DNA of 64,000 nt. Origin: Streptomyces sp. YPW6. Its GTDB lineage: Bacteria; Actinomycetota; Actinomycetes; Streptomycetales; Streptomycetaceae. The stretch covers positions 2,639,001 through 2,703,000 of the forward strand of contig NZ_CP076457.1 of NCBI RefSeq assembly GCF_018866325.1. Direction: 5' to 3'. Of the stretch, positions 26,111 through 34,161 are shown piece after piece. A model generated the notes under the pieces. The model saw only the letters and a list, made by a program, of their open reading frames with translations, was not told the DNA's origin and searched no databases. How positions within the stretch are numbered: the stretch's first letter is position 1; each line of letters opens with the position of its first letter. The position numbers and the translations under genes were made by a program.

Positions 26111-26590
26111 GACGCACTCTCCTTGGCCGGACAGGAGCGGGGGCGGAGGGGCTCGGGGGGCTCGGGGGCCCTGAGGGGCGGGGTGAAGTTATCGCGCCGG
26201 AGGGCTGTCTACACGCGTAGCGCTGCCGAATCGTGAAACACGGGATGCACGTCACGCCCCGGACGCGGGTCCGGGCCGGGTGGGAGAGCACTGCGAGAGG
26301 CGGAACTTCTTCGGTGGTACGGCGATGGACGGGCTGCGGGCCCGGGACCACAGGCTGCGGACCGCGGACTGCGGACCGCACGTCTGCGGAATGCGGTCGC
26401 GGCTGCGGGCCGCGGGTGCCGCGGGCTTCGGCGAAGCCCCGTGCCGCCGGCGACGGGCCGGCCCGCGGCCCTGCCCTGCGCCGGCGGCGAAAACCACGCG
26501 GCGTACGGACAGGGCCTCGGAAACCCGCCGGTCCGACGGCCCGGGGCCGCTGGGGGCCCGACGGTCCCGGAGGACCGCCAGCTCGGGGCC
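26111..26590. other. 480-bp intergenic region between BMP lipoprotein and ABC ATPase genes
   Basis: No gene is supported. It contains the operator candidate at 26209-26220 near the ATPase end. At the lipoprotein end are a hairpin (GGGCTTC at 26422-26428 with GAAGCCC at 26432-26438), probably a terminator, and GCGGACTGCGGACCGC-like short repeats at about 26340-26410. Confidence 0.6.
26209..26220. promoter_or_regulatory. Palindrome upstream of the ABC ATPase gene (nucleoside operator candidate 3)
   Basis: CTACACGCGTAG matches the add site at 11 of 12 positions and lies 99 bp upstream of the proposed AUC start of the transporter operon. Confidence 0.6.
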
Positions 26591-27637
26591 TTACGGAGCG
26601 GTCTTGACGGTGATCTTGCCGTCGATGATCTCCTGCTTGGCCTGGTCCACGGCGGCGATGACGTCCTTCATGTCGGTGAAGGCCGGGTTGGACATCGACA
26701 GGCCGACGCCGTCCTTGTCCAGGCCGTAGCGGATCTCACCGGACTGCGGATCGCCGTCCTGGACCGACTTGATCAGGTTGAACACGGCGTCCTCGACGTC
26801 CTTGGTGACCGACGTCAGGATGGACTCCTTGTAGGGCGCGAGGCCCTTCTGCTGGTACTGGTCGGAGTCGACGCCGATGTTCCACTTGCCCGCCTTGGAG
26901 ACGGCCTCGATGGCACCGGAGCCGGCCAGACCGGCGGCCGAGTAGATCACGTCGGCCTTCTTGTCGAGCTGGCCCTGGGCCGCGGCCTTGCCGAGGTCGG
27001 GCTTGGAGAAGCCACCGAAGTCCGGCGGCTGCGTCAGGTACTGGGGAAGCACGTTGACCGAGGCGTCGGTGTCCTTGACACCCTGGACGAAGCCCGCCTC
27101 GAACTTCTTGATCAGCGGGGTCTCGACACCGCCGATGAAGCCGACCGTCTTCGACTCGGTGACCTTGGCGGCGGCGACGCCGGCGAGGTAGGAGCCCTGC
27201 TCCTCGTTGAAGACGATGTTGGCGATGTTCTCGCCGGTCACGGAGGCGTCGTCGATGATGCCGAAGGTGGTCTTCGGGAACTTCGGCGCGACCTTCTTGA
27301 TGGCGGGCGCGTAGGCGAAGCCGACGCCGATCACCGGGTTGTTGCCGGAGCGGGCCAGCTCGGTGAGGCGCTGGACCTTGTCCGCGTCTCCCTCGCCGTC
27401 GGAGGGCTCGGCCTCGCTGCCCTGGATGTCGAGGTCCTTCTCCGCCTTGGCGAGGCCGGCGTAGGCGGCGTCGTTGAACGACTGGTCGCCGCGGCCGCCG
27501 ATGTCGTACGCGATGGCGGCCTTGTCGCCGTCGGAGCCGGAACCGGCGTCCGACGAGTTTCCGCCACACGCGGTGACGCTGAGAGCGAGTGCCGCGGACG
27601 CGACGCCCACGGTGGTGATCCTGGTGATCCGGCGCAA
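26591..27637 (-). CDS. BMP-family nucleoside-binding lipoprotein
   Basis: The 348-aa substrate-binding protein resembles PnrA/BmpA/NupN. The lipobox SVTAC gives lipidated Cys24, followed by a Gly/Ser/Asp linker. The mature domain has the BMP pattern YDIGGRGDQSFNDAAYAGL, VIGVGFAYAPAI and IYSAAGLAGSGAIEA. It binds purine/pyrimidine nucleosides outside the membrane and delivers them to the ABC permeases encoded next. The TTG at 27637 has an ideal AAGGAG 7 nt upstream. It is transcribed separately from the ABC genes but has the same palindrome upstream. Confidence 0.95.
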   Translation of the reverse strand: MRRITRITTVGVASAALALSVTACGGNSSDAGSGSDGDKAAIAYDIGGRGDQSFNDAAYAGLAKAEKDLDIQGSEAEPSDGEGDADKVQRLTELARSGNNPVIGVGFAYAPAIKKVAPKFPKTTFGIIDDASVTGENIANIVFNEEQGSYLAGVAAAKVTESKTVGFIGGVETPLIKKFEAGFVQGVKDTDASVNVLPQYLTQPPDFGGFSKPDLGKAAAQGQLDKKADVIYSAAGLAGSGAIEAVSKAGKWNIGVDSDQYQQKGLAPYKESILTSVTKDVEDAVFNLIKSVQDGDPQSGEIRYGLDKDGVGLSMSNPAFTDMKDVIAAVDQAKQEIIDGKITVKTAP

Positions 27638-27697
27638 GGGGAGGCTCCTTCAAACCTGACCGAAGCGCCTCTTCCGGCGCTGGTTTCGCCGCGATCG

Positions 27698-27709
27698 TAA
27701 CGCGCGTAG
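27698..27709. promoter_or_regulatory. Site upstream of BMP lipoprotein gene (nucleoside operator candidate 4)
   Basis: TAACGCGCGTAG matches the add palindrome at 10 of 12 positions, losing symmetry only at the two outer bases. It lies 61 bp upstream of the TTG start. Confidence 0.5.
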
Positions 27710-27819
27710 ATGTCAGATAAGAGCACGTACGGAAGCCGTTATCGGATCGTCGCGAACAGAGGCCACCCGCACGGCGGCACCGGAGTCCACGAACGGCCTA
27801 CGAAGACCGGGTCAACGCT

Positions 27820-29073
27820 TCACGAACGGCCGCCGTCGAGCAGGGCGGCGGCCGTGAACAGCTCGACCCCCACGGTGATGGCCTCTTCGTCCACGTCGAA
27901 GTCGCCCCGGTGCAGGTCGAGCCCCCGCGTGTCGCCCGGGGTACGGACGCCGAGGCGGGCCATCGCGCCGGGCACCCGCTCCAGATACCAGGAGAAGTCC
28001 TCGCCGCCCAGGCTCTGCTCGGTGTCCTCGATCGCATACGATCCGCGGCGCTCGGTCATCGCGGCGTCCAGCAGGCCGATGGACTCGGCGTCGTTCACCA
28101 CGGGCGGCACGCCCCGCACGTAGTTGATGACGCTCTTGGCCCGGTGCATTCCGGCCACCTCGTCGATCGCGGCGTGCACCAGGTCCGGGGCCTCGCGCCA
28201 GGCGTCCAGATTGAGGCAGCGGACGGTGCCGGACAGCTCGGCGTGCTGCGGGATGACGTTGGGGGCGTGCCCGGTCTCCAGGCGGCCCCAGGTCAGGGCG
28301 AGCCCGGCGCGGGCGTCGACGCGGCGGGCGAGCAGCGCGGGCACGTCGACGGCGATCCGGGCGGCGGCGGTGACCAGGTCGGTGGTCAGGTGGGGGCGGG
28401 CGGTGTGGCCGCCGGGCCCGTCGAGCGTGATCTCCAGCCGGTCGCAGGCCGAGGTGATGGCCCCGATCCGCAGCCCGATCCGCCCGACGTCCACCTTCGG
28501 GTCGCAGTGGACGCCGATGATCCGGCCGACGCCCTCCAGCACCCCGGACTCGATCGCGTCGACCGCGCCACCGGGGAGGACCTCCTCGGCGGGCTGGAAG
28601 ACCAGCCGCACGGCGTTGGGCAGCCGCCCCTGCCGGTCGAGATCGGCGAGCACGAGGCCCGCGCCGAGGACGGTGGTGGTGTGCACGTCGTGTCCGCAGG
28701 CGTGCGCGCGGTCGGGCACGGTGGACCGGTAGGGCACGCCGGCCTTGGTGTCCGGGATCGGCAGCGCGTCGATGTCCGCCCGCAACGCCAGCATGGGCGT
28801 GACGCCGTCCCACTCCCCCACGTCGCACATGAGCCCGGTCCCGACGGCCAGCACCTTGGGCTTCAGCCCGGCCCGCTCCAGCCGGTCCTTGATCGCGGCG
28901 GTGGTCCGGAACTCCTGGTTGCCGAGCTCGGGGTGCATGTGCAGGTCCCGGCGGAAGGCGATCAGCTCGGCACGGAGCCCGTCCGGGAGCCGCCCCGGCA
29001 GACCGCCTCCCCCCGGCTGCTCGGCGTCGGGCAGGTCGTGGGGGCGGGAGGCGCGGGACTTCAACTGGTTCAC
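27820..29073 (-). CDS. M20-family amidohydrolase
   Basis: The 417-aa metallo-amidohydrolase is of the HipO/AmaA/IAA-amino-acid-hydrolase group. Metal and catalytic motifs are RADIDALPI, HACGHDVHT (Cys/His/His), VFQPAEEVLPGGA (Glu pair), and HCDPKVDVGRIGL; the dimerisation domain contains DGPGGHTARPH. The C-terminal Glu/Asp before SWYLE is present (SLGGEDFSWYL). Substrates are N-acyl amino acids or similar amides; the exact one is unknown. The GTG at 29073 has no strong ribosome site. It is adjacent to nucleoside genes but has no palindrome in front, so it is probably independent. Confidence 0.9.
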   Translation of the reverse strand: MNQLKSRASRPHDLPDAEQPGGGGLPGRLPDGLRAELIAFRRDLHMHPELGNQEFRTTAAIKDRLERAGLKPKVLAVGTGLMCDVGEWDGVTPMLALRADIDALPIPDTKAGVPYRSTVPDRAHACGHDVHTTTVLGAGLVLADLDRQGRLPNAVRLVFQPAEEVLPGGAVDAIESGVLEGVGRIIGVHCDPKVDVGRIGLRIGAITSACDRLEITLDGPGGHTARPHLTTDLVTAAARIAVDVPALLARRVDARAGLALTWGRLETGHAPNVIPQHAELSGTVRCLNLDAWREAPDLVHAAIDEVAGMHRAKSVINYVRGVPPVVNDAESIGLLDAAMTERRGSYAIEDTEQSLGGEDFSWYLERVPGAMARLGVRTPGDTRGLDLHRGDFDVDEEAITVGVELFTAAALLDGGRS

Positions 29074-29296
29074 CTGAGGAAGCGTAGGCCCCTTGACCCC
29101 TCAACTGGCCAGGGATCTAGGAAATTTCAGCCGTGCAGGCGAACAAAGTTCGGGTGAGGACGTGTGACGGAGGGTGGTTGCGGGTATACCGGATCCCCTT
29201 TCGCGCCGGAGCGCGCGCCTGTGCGAGGCCGAGGCCGAGACGCAGGCGCGCCGGTGCGAGGGCCGTGGCGCCGGGCGCGCTCGCCGGATCCGGGGC

Positions 29297-30328
29297 TCAG
29301 GTCGCCACCGACGGCAGCCGCTGCGCCCCCCGCGCCGTCTCCGTGACCCCGCTCAGGAAGCCCTGGGCGCGGGGCGAGGCCGTGGCGCGGAGCCATTCCG
29401 GGGCGATGTCGCAGACCGCGACGTTCACGCCCGTGCCGGCGAGGGCCAGCGGGAGGGTGTGGACGACCGTGGAGGGGAAGCTGACGATCGTGCGGCCGAT
29501 GGGGCCGCGGCGGGCGATCAGTTCCAGGGGGAGGTCCGGGCGGACGATCTCCAGGCCGGTGGCGGCTTCCAGGGCGTGGAGCTTGTCGGCGGACTCGCGG
29601 CGGTGGGCGAAGTAGCGGGTGGCGCCGTGGGTGCGGGCCAGGGAGGCCACCGCCTCCTGGTACGGAACGGAGTCGACGACGCCCGTCTCGACCAGGGACG
29701 TGCCGACCAGGTCGGCGCCCCTGCCGATGGTGGGCGGGCCGAAGCGGGCCCGGGTCCAGGCGAAGGTGTTCGGGATGACCGTGATGCCGGGCGGAGCCTC
29801 GACCGGCATCGCGGTGAACACCTCGACCGTGTGGCGCGCCGTCGGCGTGAAGCGGCGGCGGGCGGTGGCGGTGACCGGGGCCAGGACCAGCTCGCGCGGT
29901 CCCGTACGGCCCCGGCGGTGCCAGCGGGCCAGGCGCTCGCCCCGGGCCAGCTGGGCCACGAACTCCATGGTGGCCGTGCCGTCGTCGACCACCGTGAGGC
30001 GGTCGGCGCGGACCAGGGTCAGCAGGAGCTGGACGTAGCGGGAGAACGGGTCCCCGATCACGATGTGGTCCGCACGCCGGACCAGGCCGGCCAGGGCGCG
30101 CAGGGCCTTCAGGGGGGCGCCGGACTCGCCGCGCGCCTCCTGCCAGCGGACCGTGATGCCCTCGTCGCGGGCCAGCTCCGCCATCCGGCGCAGCTGACCG
30201 CGCGACATCGGGTCGACCGGGGGGAGGACGACGACCGTGGTGGCGGTCGGGTCGTCTCCCCCCTGGGTGTGAACCCACTCCAGGACGTTCAGGAGCTGGA
30301 CCGGGCTCTCGACGAAGGCGAGGTTCAC
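29297..30328 (-). CDS. Putative glycosyltransferase of the nonulosonic polymer cluster (GT52/polysialyltransferase-like)
   Basis: The 343-aa soluble protein begins NLAFVESPVQLLNVLEW. It has the layout of GT52/GT-B sialyltransferase-like proteins: an N-terminal Rossmann half with VVVLPP and HIVIGDPFSRYVQL, and a C-terminal half with FAHRRESADKLHALE, IVRPDLPLELIARRG and IVSFPSTVVHTLPLAL. The last two resemble the 'P-E-L ... G-x-x-S-T' region that binds CMP-sugar. It is the last gene of the four-gene minus-strand operon with NeuB and CMP-sugar synthetase (10-nt gap), so a role in transferring the activated sugar is likely. The family call is by pattern only. Confidence 0.6.
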   Translation of the reverse strand: MNLAFVESPVQLLNVLEWVHTQGGDDPTATTVVVLPPVDPMSRGQLRRMAELARDEGITVRWQEARGESGAPLKALRALAGLVRRADHIVIGDPFSRYVQLLLTLVRADRLTVVDDGTATMEFVAQLARGERLARWHRRGRTGPRELVLAPVTATARRRFTPTARHTVEVFTAMPVEAPPGITVIPNTFAWTRARFGPPTIGRGADLVGTSLVETGVVDSVPYQEAVASLARTHGATRYFAHRRESADKLHALEAATGLEIVRPDLPLELIARRGPIGRTIVSFPSTVVHTLPLALAGTGVNVAVCDIAPEWLRATASPRAQGFLSGVTETARGAQRLPSVAT

Positions 30329-30338
30329 CGGTCGGCGC

Positions 30339-31274
30339 TCAGACCGCGACCGGCTCGGAGGCCGGCGCGTTCTCGGTCTCGGCTACGACGCCCGCGACGC
30401 GGCGGAGCTTCTTCATCGGGCCGAGCTCGGACTCGTACACCTTCTTGACGCCGTCGCCGAGCGACTGCTCGATGGTGCGGATGTCGCGGACCAGGCGGGT
30501 CAGGCCCTGCGGCTCGACGGAGGCGGCCTGGTCGGAGCCCCATATGGCGCGGTCCAGGGTGATGTGGCGCTCGACGAACGTGGCGCCGAGCGCGACGGCG
30601 GCCAGCGTGGTCTGGAGGCCGGTCTCGTGGCCGGAGTAGCCGATCGGGACGTTCGGGTACTCCTGCTGGAGGGTGTTGATGACCCGGAGGTTCAGCTCCT
30701 CGGCCTTCGCCGGGTACGTCGACGTGGCGTGGCAGAGCAGGATGTTGTCCGAGCCGAGCACCTCGACCGCGTGGCGGATCTGCTTCGGGGTGGACATGCC
30801 GGTGGAGAGGATGACCGTGCGGCCGGTGGCGCGCAGGGCGCGGAGCAGCTCGTCGTCGGTGAGCGAGGCGGAGGCCACCTTGTGGGCGGGGACGTCGAAC
30901 TTCTCCAGGAAGGCGACGGCCTCGGTGTCCCACGGGGAGGCGAACCAGTCGATGCCGCGCTTGGCGCAGTGCTCGGCGATGGCGGTGTACTCGTCCTCGC
31001 CGAACTCGACGCGGTGGCGGTAGTCGATGTACGTCATCCGGCCCCAGGGGGTGTCGCGCTCGATGTCCCACTGGTCGCGCGGGGTGCAGATCTCCGGGGT
31101 GCGCTTCTGGAACTTGACGGCGTCGCAGCCGGCTTCGGCGGCCGCGTCGATCAGCGCGATGGCGTTGTCGAGGTCGCCGTTGTGGTTGATGCCGATCTCG
31201 CCCGTGATGTAGACGGGGTTGCCGGGGCCGGCGGTACGGGTGCCGAAGGTGCGCAGGCGGGAGGTGCTGGTCAT
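30339..31274 (-). CDS. Sialic/nonulosonic acid synthase (NeuB family), lacking the SAF domain
   Basis: The 311-aa enzyme condenses PEP with a sugar (ManNAc, mannose or a phosphate form) to make Neu5Ac/Kdn-type acids. NeuB motifs: GEIGINHNGDLDNAIALIDA, AVKFQKRTPE, ASPWDTEAVAFL, STGMSTPKQI, HATSTYPA, GYSGHETGL and ERHITLDRAIWGSD. Typical NeuB proteins are about 345 aa with a C-terminal antifreeze-like SAF domain; this one stops after the TIM barrel (PMKKLRRVAGVV), so the lid domain is missing. The ATG at 31274 follows AAGGAAG. It lies between the CMP-sugar synthetase and the glycosyltransferase in the operon. In S. coelicolor related clusters make Kdn-containing teichulosonic acid. Confidence 0.93.
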   Translation of the reverse strand: MTSTSRLRTFGTRTAGPGNPVYITGEIGINHNGDLDNAIALIDAAAEAGCDAVKFQKRTPEICTPRDQWDIERDTPWGRMTYIDYRHRVEFGEDEYTAIAEHCAKRGIDWFASPWDTEAVAFLEKFDVPAHKVASASLTDDELLRALRATGRTVILSTGMSTPKQIRHAVEVLGSDNILLCHATSTYPAKAEELNLRVINTLQQEYPNVPIGYSGHETGLQTTLAAVALGATFVERHITLDRAIWGSDQAASVEPQGLTRLVRDIRTIEQSLGDGVKKVYESELGPMKKLRRVAGVVAETENAPASEPVAV

Positions 31275-31286
31275 GGTGGTGCTTCC

Positions 31287-32534
31287 TTACTCGGTGGGGA
31301 CAGTGGGGGCTGAGGTGTCAGCGGTGAGGGTGGGGCCCAGCAGCCAGGCCGCGATCTCGCGGATGGCGCCGTAGCCGCCGGGGGTGGTCGTGACGGCGCG
31401 CGCGGCGGCGCGTACCGAGTCGTGGGCGCTGCCGACCGCGACGGGCCAGCCCGCGAGGGCGAAGCAGCCGAGGTCGTTGACGTCGTTGCCGACGTAGAGG
31501 ACCCGGTCGGGGGCGATGGAGTGCTCGTCGCACCAGCGCTTCAGCGCCTCGTCCTTGCGGTCGATGCCGTGCAGGACGGGGACCTGGAGCTTGCGGGCGC
31601 GGGCGGCGACGACCGGGTTCTGTTCGGTGGAGAGGATCAGGAGGGGGACGCCCGCCTTGCGCAGCGCGGCGATGCCGAGCCCGTCGCCCCGGTGGACGGC
31701 GACGGTCTCGCGGCCCTCGGAGTCGACCATGACCCGGTCGTCGGTCTGGGTGCCGTCGAAGTCCAGGACGACCGCGTCCACGTCGGCCCGGGAGGGCAGC
31801 GGGGAGGGGTCCAGGAGCGGGGCCAGCGCACGGGCGCGGGCCAGGTCGTGCGGGTCGTCGATCTCCAGCACCCGCGCCGGGTCGGTGGGGACCAGGGCGG
31901 TGTGGCCGAAGAAGCGGTGGCGGTGGGTGCGGAAGCCCGCCGCGTCCATGGCGTAGGCGGCGCCGGTCTCCAGGTAGTCCTGGGGGCGGTCCTGGCGGCG
32001 GGGGCGCACGGACTTGTCGTGGTTGACGCCGTACGTGCTCTCCTCGACGGCGTGCCCGTCGCGCCAGACGAAACCGTGGAACGGGGCGACCGTGACGGCC
32101 GTGTCCGCGCCCTCGTGGGCGACCGCCCGCGCCACGCCGTCGATGTCCTCGCGGGAGACGAACGGGCTGGTGCACTGGACGAGGAGGACCACGTCGACGG
32201 TGCGGGCCCGCTCGGCCTCGTAGACGTCCAGGGCGTGCAGCACGGCCGCCTCGCTGGTGGCGGTGTCGCCCGCGATGGCGGCGGGCCGCTCCACGCAGTG
32301 CAGCCGGTGCGCGGCGCGCAGGTCGGCGGCGGCGGTGCGGGCGGCCTCGGCGATCGCCCCGTCGTCGGTGGTGACGACGACGTCGGTGACCTCGGGGGCG
32401 CCGAGCGCGGCGCGGACGGCGCGGGCGACCAGGGGGATGCCGCCGACCTCGGCGAGGTTCTTGGCGGGGACGCCCTTGGATCCGCCGCGGGCGGGGATCA
32501 CGGCGAGGACGGTCGGGGTCGGGGGCGGCTGCAT
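31287..32534 (-). CDS. CMP-nonulosonate cytidylyltransferase fused to HAD phosphatase
   Basis: The 415-aa two-domain protein has an N-terminal NeuA-type cytidylyltransferase (about 1-235; VIPARGGSKGVPAKNLAEVG, VQCTSPFVSREDID, Y-G-x-N-H). A KdsC/CMAS-C type HAD phosphatase follows (about 255-400) with nucleophile motif VVLDFDGTQTDD, LSTEQN and GNDVNDLGC. It would dephosphorylate a 9-phosphate sugar acid and then activate it with CTP. This mirrors animal CMAS, in which a C-terminal HAD domain is also present. I chose ATG 32534 (AGGAG, 5-nt spacing). GTG 32576, overlapping the upstream stop, is a real alternative adding 14 residues. Confidence 0.92.
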   Translation of the reverse strand: MQPPPTPTVLAVIPARGGSKGVPAKNLAEVGGIPLVARAVRAALGAPEVTDVVVTTDDGAIAEAARTAAADLRAAHRLHCVERPAAIAGDTATSEAAVLHALDVYEAERARTVDVVLLVQCTSPFVSREDIDGVARAVAHEGADTAVTVAPFHGFVWRDGHAVEESTYGVNHDKSVRPRRQDRPQDYLETGAAYAMDAAGFRTHRHRFFGHTALVPTDPARVLEIDDPHDLARARALAPLLDPSPLPSRADVDAVVLDFDGTQTDDRVMVDSEGRETVAVHRGDGLGIAALRKAGVPLLILSTEQNPVVAARARKLQVPVLHGIDRKDEALKRWCDEHSIAPDRVLYVGNDVNDLGCFALAGWPVAVGSAHDSVRAAARAVTTTPGGYGAIREIAAWLLGPTLTADTSAPTVPTE

Positions 32535-32572
32535 CGCTGCTCCTGGTGTGGTGGCGGTTCCTGAAGGCGTGC

Positions 32573-33958
32573 TCACAGCTCCCCCATCCGGCGGATCACC
32601 GGGGCGACGCGCTGGACCCCGTGGCGGTAGGCGCCCCGGGCCGCGTTGCGTACGGTCTCCCGCACCGCGCCCCGGACCCGGCCGGGCTCCTGCGGGGCGG
32701 CCGCGCCGGGCAGGGGCGTGCCGTCGGGGGCCAGGTGGTGGCGGCCGAGGATGCCGGGGAGGTAGCCGGGCGCGGTGGCGGGCGTGTAGTAGGGCGCGAG
32801 CGGCGGGAGCCGGCCGGTGTCGAGGAGGGCGGTGACCTTGGCGCGGGCGGTGTCGTAGGCGGTGCCGTACGAGCCGTCGGCGGCGACGCCCTGCCCAGCC
32901 ACCCACTCCGCGTCCGGCCGGGGCCGGGTCCCGCCGTCGAGCCGGTCCCAGGAGGTGAGGAGCCCGGAGCCGACGAAGTGGTGGTTGCCGAGCGTCTCGC
33001 GGACGCCGAGATCGGTGAGGACCGCGGTGGGGATGCGGCGGTGCAGGGACTCCAGCGCGGCCGTCGAGGAGACGGTGACGAGGAGGTCGGTGCGGTCCAG
33101 GACCTCGCCCATGTGCCCGTACACCAGGCGGAAGTTGGGCGGGAGGCCGCCGGGGAGCCGCTGCGCGAGCTTCTGGTAGGGCAGTTCCTCGATGTGGGTG
33201 GTGTGCTCGCCGGGCTTGGAGCGCAGCTTCAGCAGCACCTCGCGGCGCGGGTGCAGCCGGGCGTGCTCGACGAGCCGGCGGAGCAGGTAGGTGCGGTCGG
33301 CGCGCGAGGCCGGTACGGAGGGCTGGGCGGCGAACACGACGGTGTCGCGGCCCTCTTCGGGCTGGTACGGGGCTCCGCCGAGGAAGGGCAGGGCGGCCTC
33401 GGTGACGGCCGAGGCGTCGGCGCCCACGCCCTCGTACACCGCGCGGAAACGCTCCGCGTCGTGGGCCGAGTTGGCGAGGACGACGTCCGCCCCGTGGCGC
33501 AGCAGGAGGCCGTCGGCGAGCTTCTCGTAGACGACGCCGACGTATCCGGTGACGACGACGGGCCGGCGCGGCAGGCCGAGCGCGGCGATGCCGTGCAGCA
33601 TGGCCTGGACACCGCCGCCGACGAGGGAGAGGACGACGAGGTCGAAGCCCTCGTCCCGGACGGCGTGCAGGAACTCGACGGCGGTGACCTCGCGGACCCG
33701 CTCGGCGTCGATCCCGACCTCGCCGACCTCCGCGAGCTGTCGGGGTGTCGGGGTGGCCCGGCCGCGCAGCAGCAGCCCGCTGACCTCGACGGGGCGCGTG
33801 TCCTGTCCGTCTCCGGTGGCCTCGGCGGTCAGGCGGCGCGCGGTGAGCGCGCCCCATTTCCACCGGGTGTCGGAGTCGGCGAGGACGGCGACCCGCAGCG
33901 CCGGTCGGGCGGCGGGAGTCTCGGCCGGTTCGGCCTCATGGCTGGTACGTGGGGGCAC
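32573..33958 (-). CDS. Putative glycosyltransferase (DUF6716-like) of the nonulosonic polymer cluster
   Basis: The 461-aa soluble protein has GT-B features: LRVAVLADSDTRWKWG at the start, VVTGYVGVVYEKLADG in the middle, and LLVTVSSTAALESLHRRIP in the C-terminal half, where GT-B enzymes bind the donor. The motif NHHFVGSGLL follows. Streptomyces homologues are annotated DUF6716 putative glycosyltransferases. It is the first gene of the minus-strand operon with CMP-sugar synthetase and NeuB, overlapping the next frame at GTGA. The GTG 33958 start is chosen because the N-terminus fits. TTG 33997 would add 13 residues; neither has a clear ribosome site. Confidence 0.75.
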   Translation of the reverse strand: MPPRTSHEAEPAETPAARPALRVAVLADSDTRWKWGALTARRLTAEATGDGQDTRPVEVSGLLLRGRATPTPRQLAEVGEVGIDAERVREVTAVEFLHAVRDEGFDLVVLSLVGGGVQAMLHGIAALGLPRRPVVVTGYVGVVYEKLADGLLLRHGADVVLANSAHDAERFRAVYEGVGADASAVTEAALPFLGGAPYQPEEGRDTVVFAAQPSVPASRADRTYLLRRLVEHARLHPRREVLLKLRSKPGEHTTHIEELPYQKLAQRLPGGLPPNFRLVYGHMGEVLDRTDLLVTVSSTAALESLHRRIPTAVLTDLGVRETLGNHHFVGSGLLTSWDRLDGGTRPRPDAEWVAGQGVAADGSYGTAYDTARAKVTALLDTGRLPPLAPYYTPATAPGYLPGILGRHHLAPDGTPLPGAAAPQEPGRVRGAVRETVRNAARGAYRHGVQRVAPVIRRMGEL

Positions 33959-34161
33959 GTCGAAGAAGTTAGGAAGGCATTTCGATGAGCGGCCCAACGC
34001 GATGGCAACAGATGGTTAACAGCGAGCCGACGCTTGGGGGTCCGCCCCCCGATACGGCCTCAATTGGCTTGCTGGAAAAGGCGATTCACCTTGATGTCGG
34101 CCGTTGTTCACCTGCCGGGCGCATGACGGAAAAGGAATGGGCCGGAGCCGCACCTAACGTG
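33959..34161. promoter_or_regulatory. Divergent promoter region of the nonulosonic cluster
   Basis: This 203-bp region lies between the minus operon (synthase genes) and the plus operon (GT2 + polysialyltransferase). It is noticeably less G/C-rich than its surroundings at 33960-34110 (AACAGATGGTTAACAGCG), as expected for promoters. No single -35/-10 pair stands out. Confidence 0.4.
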
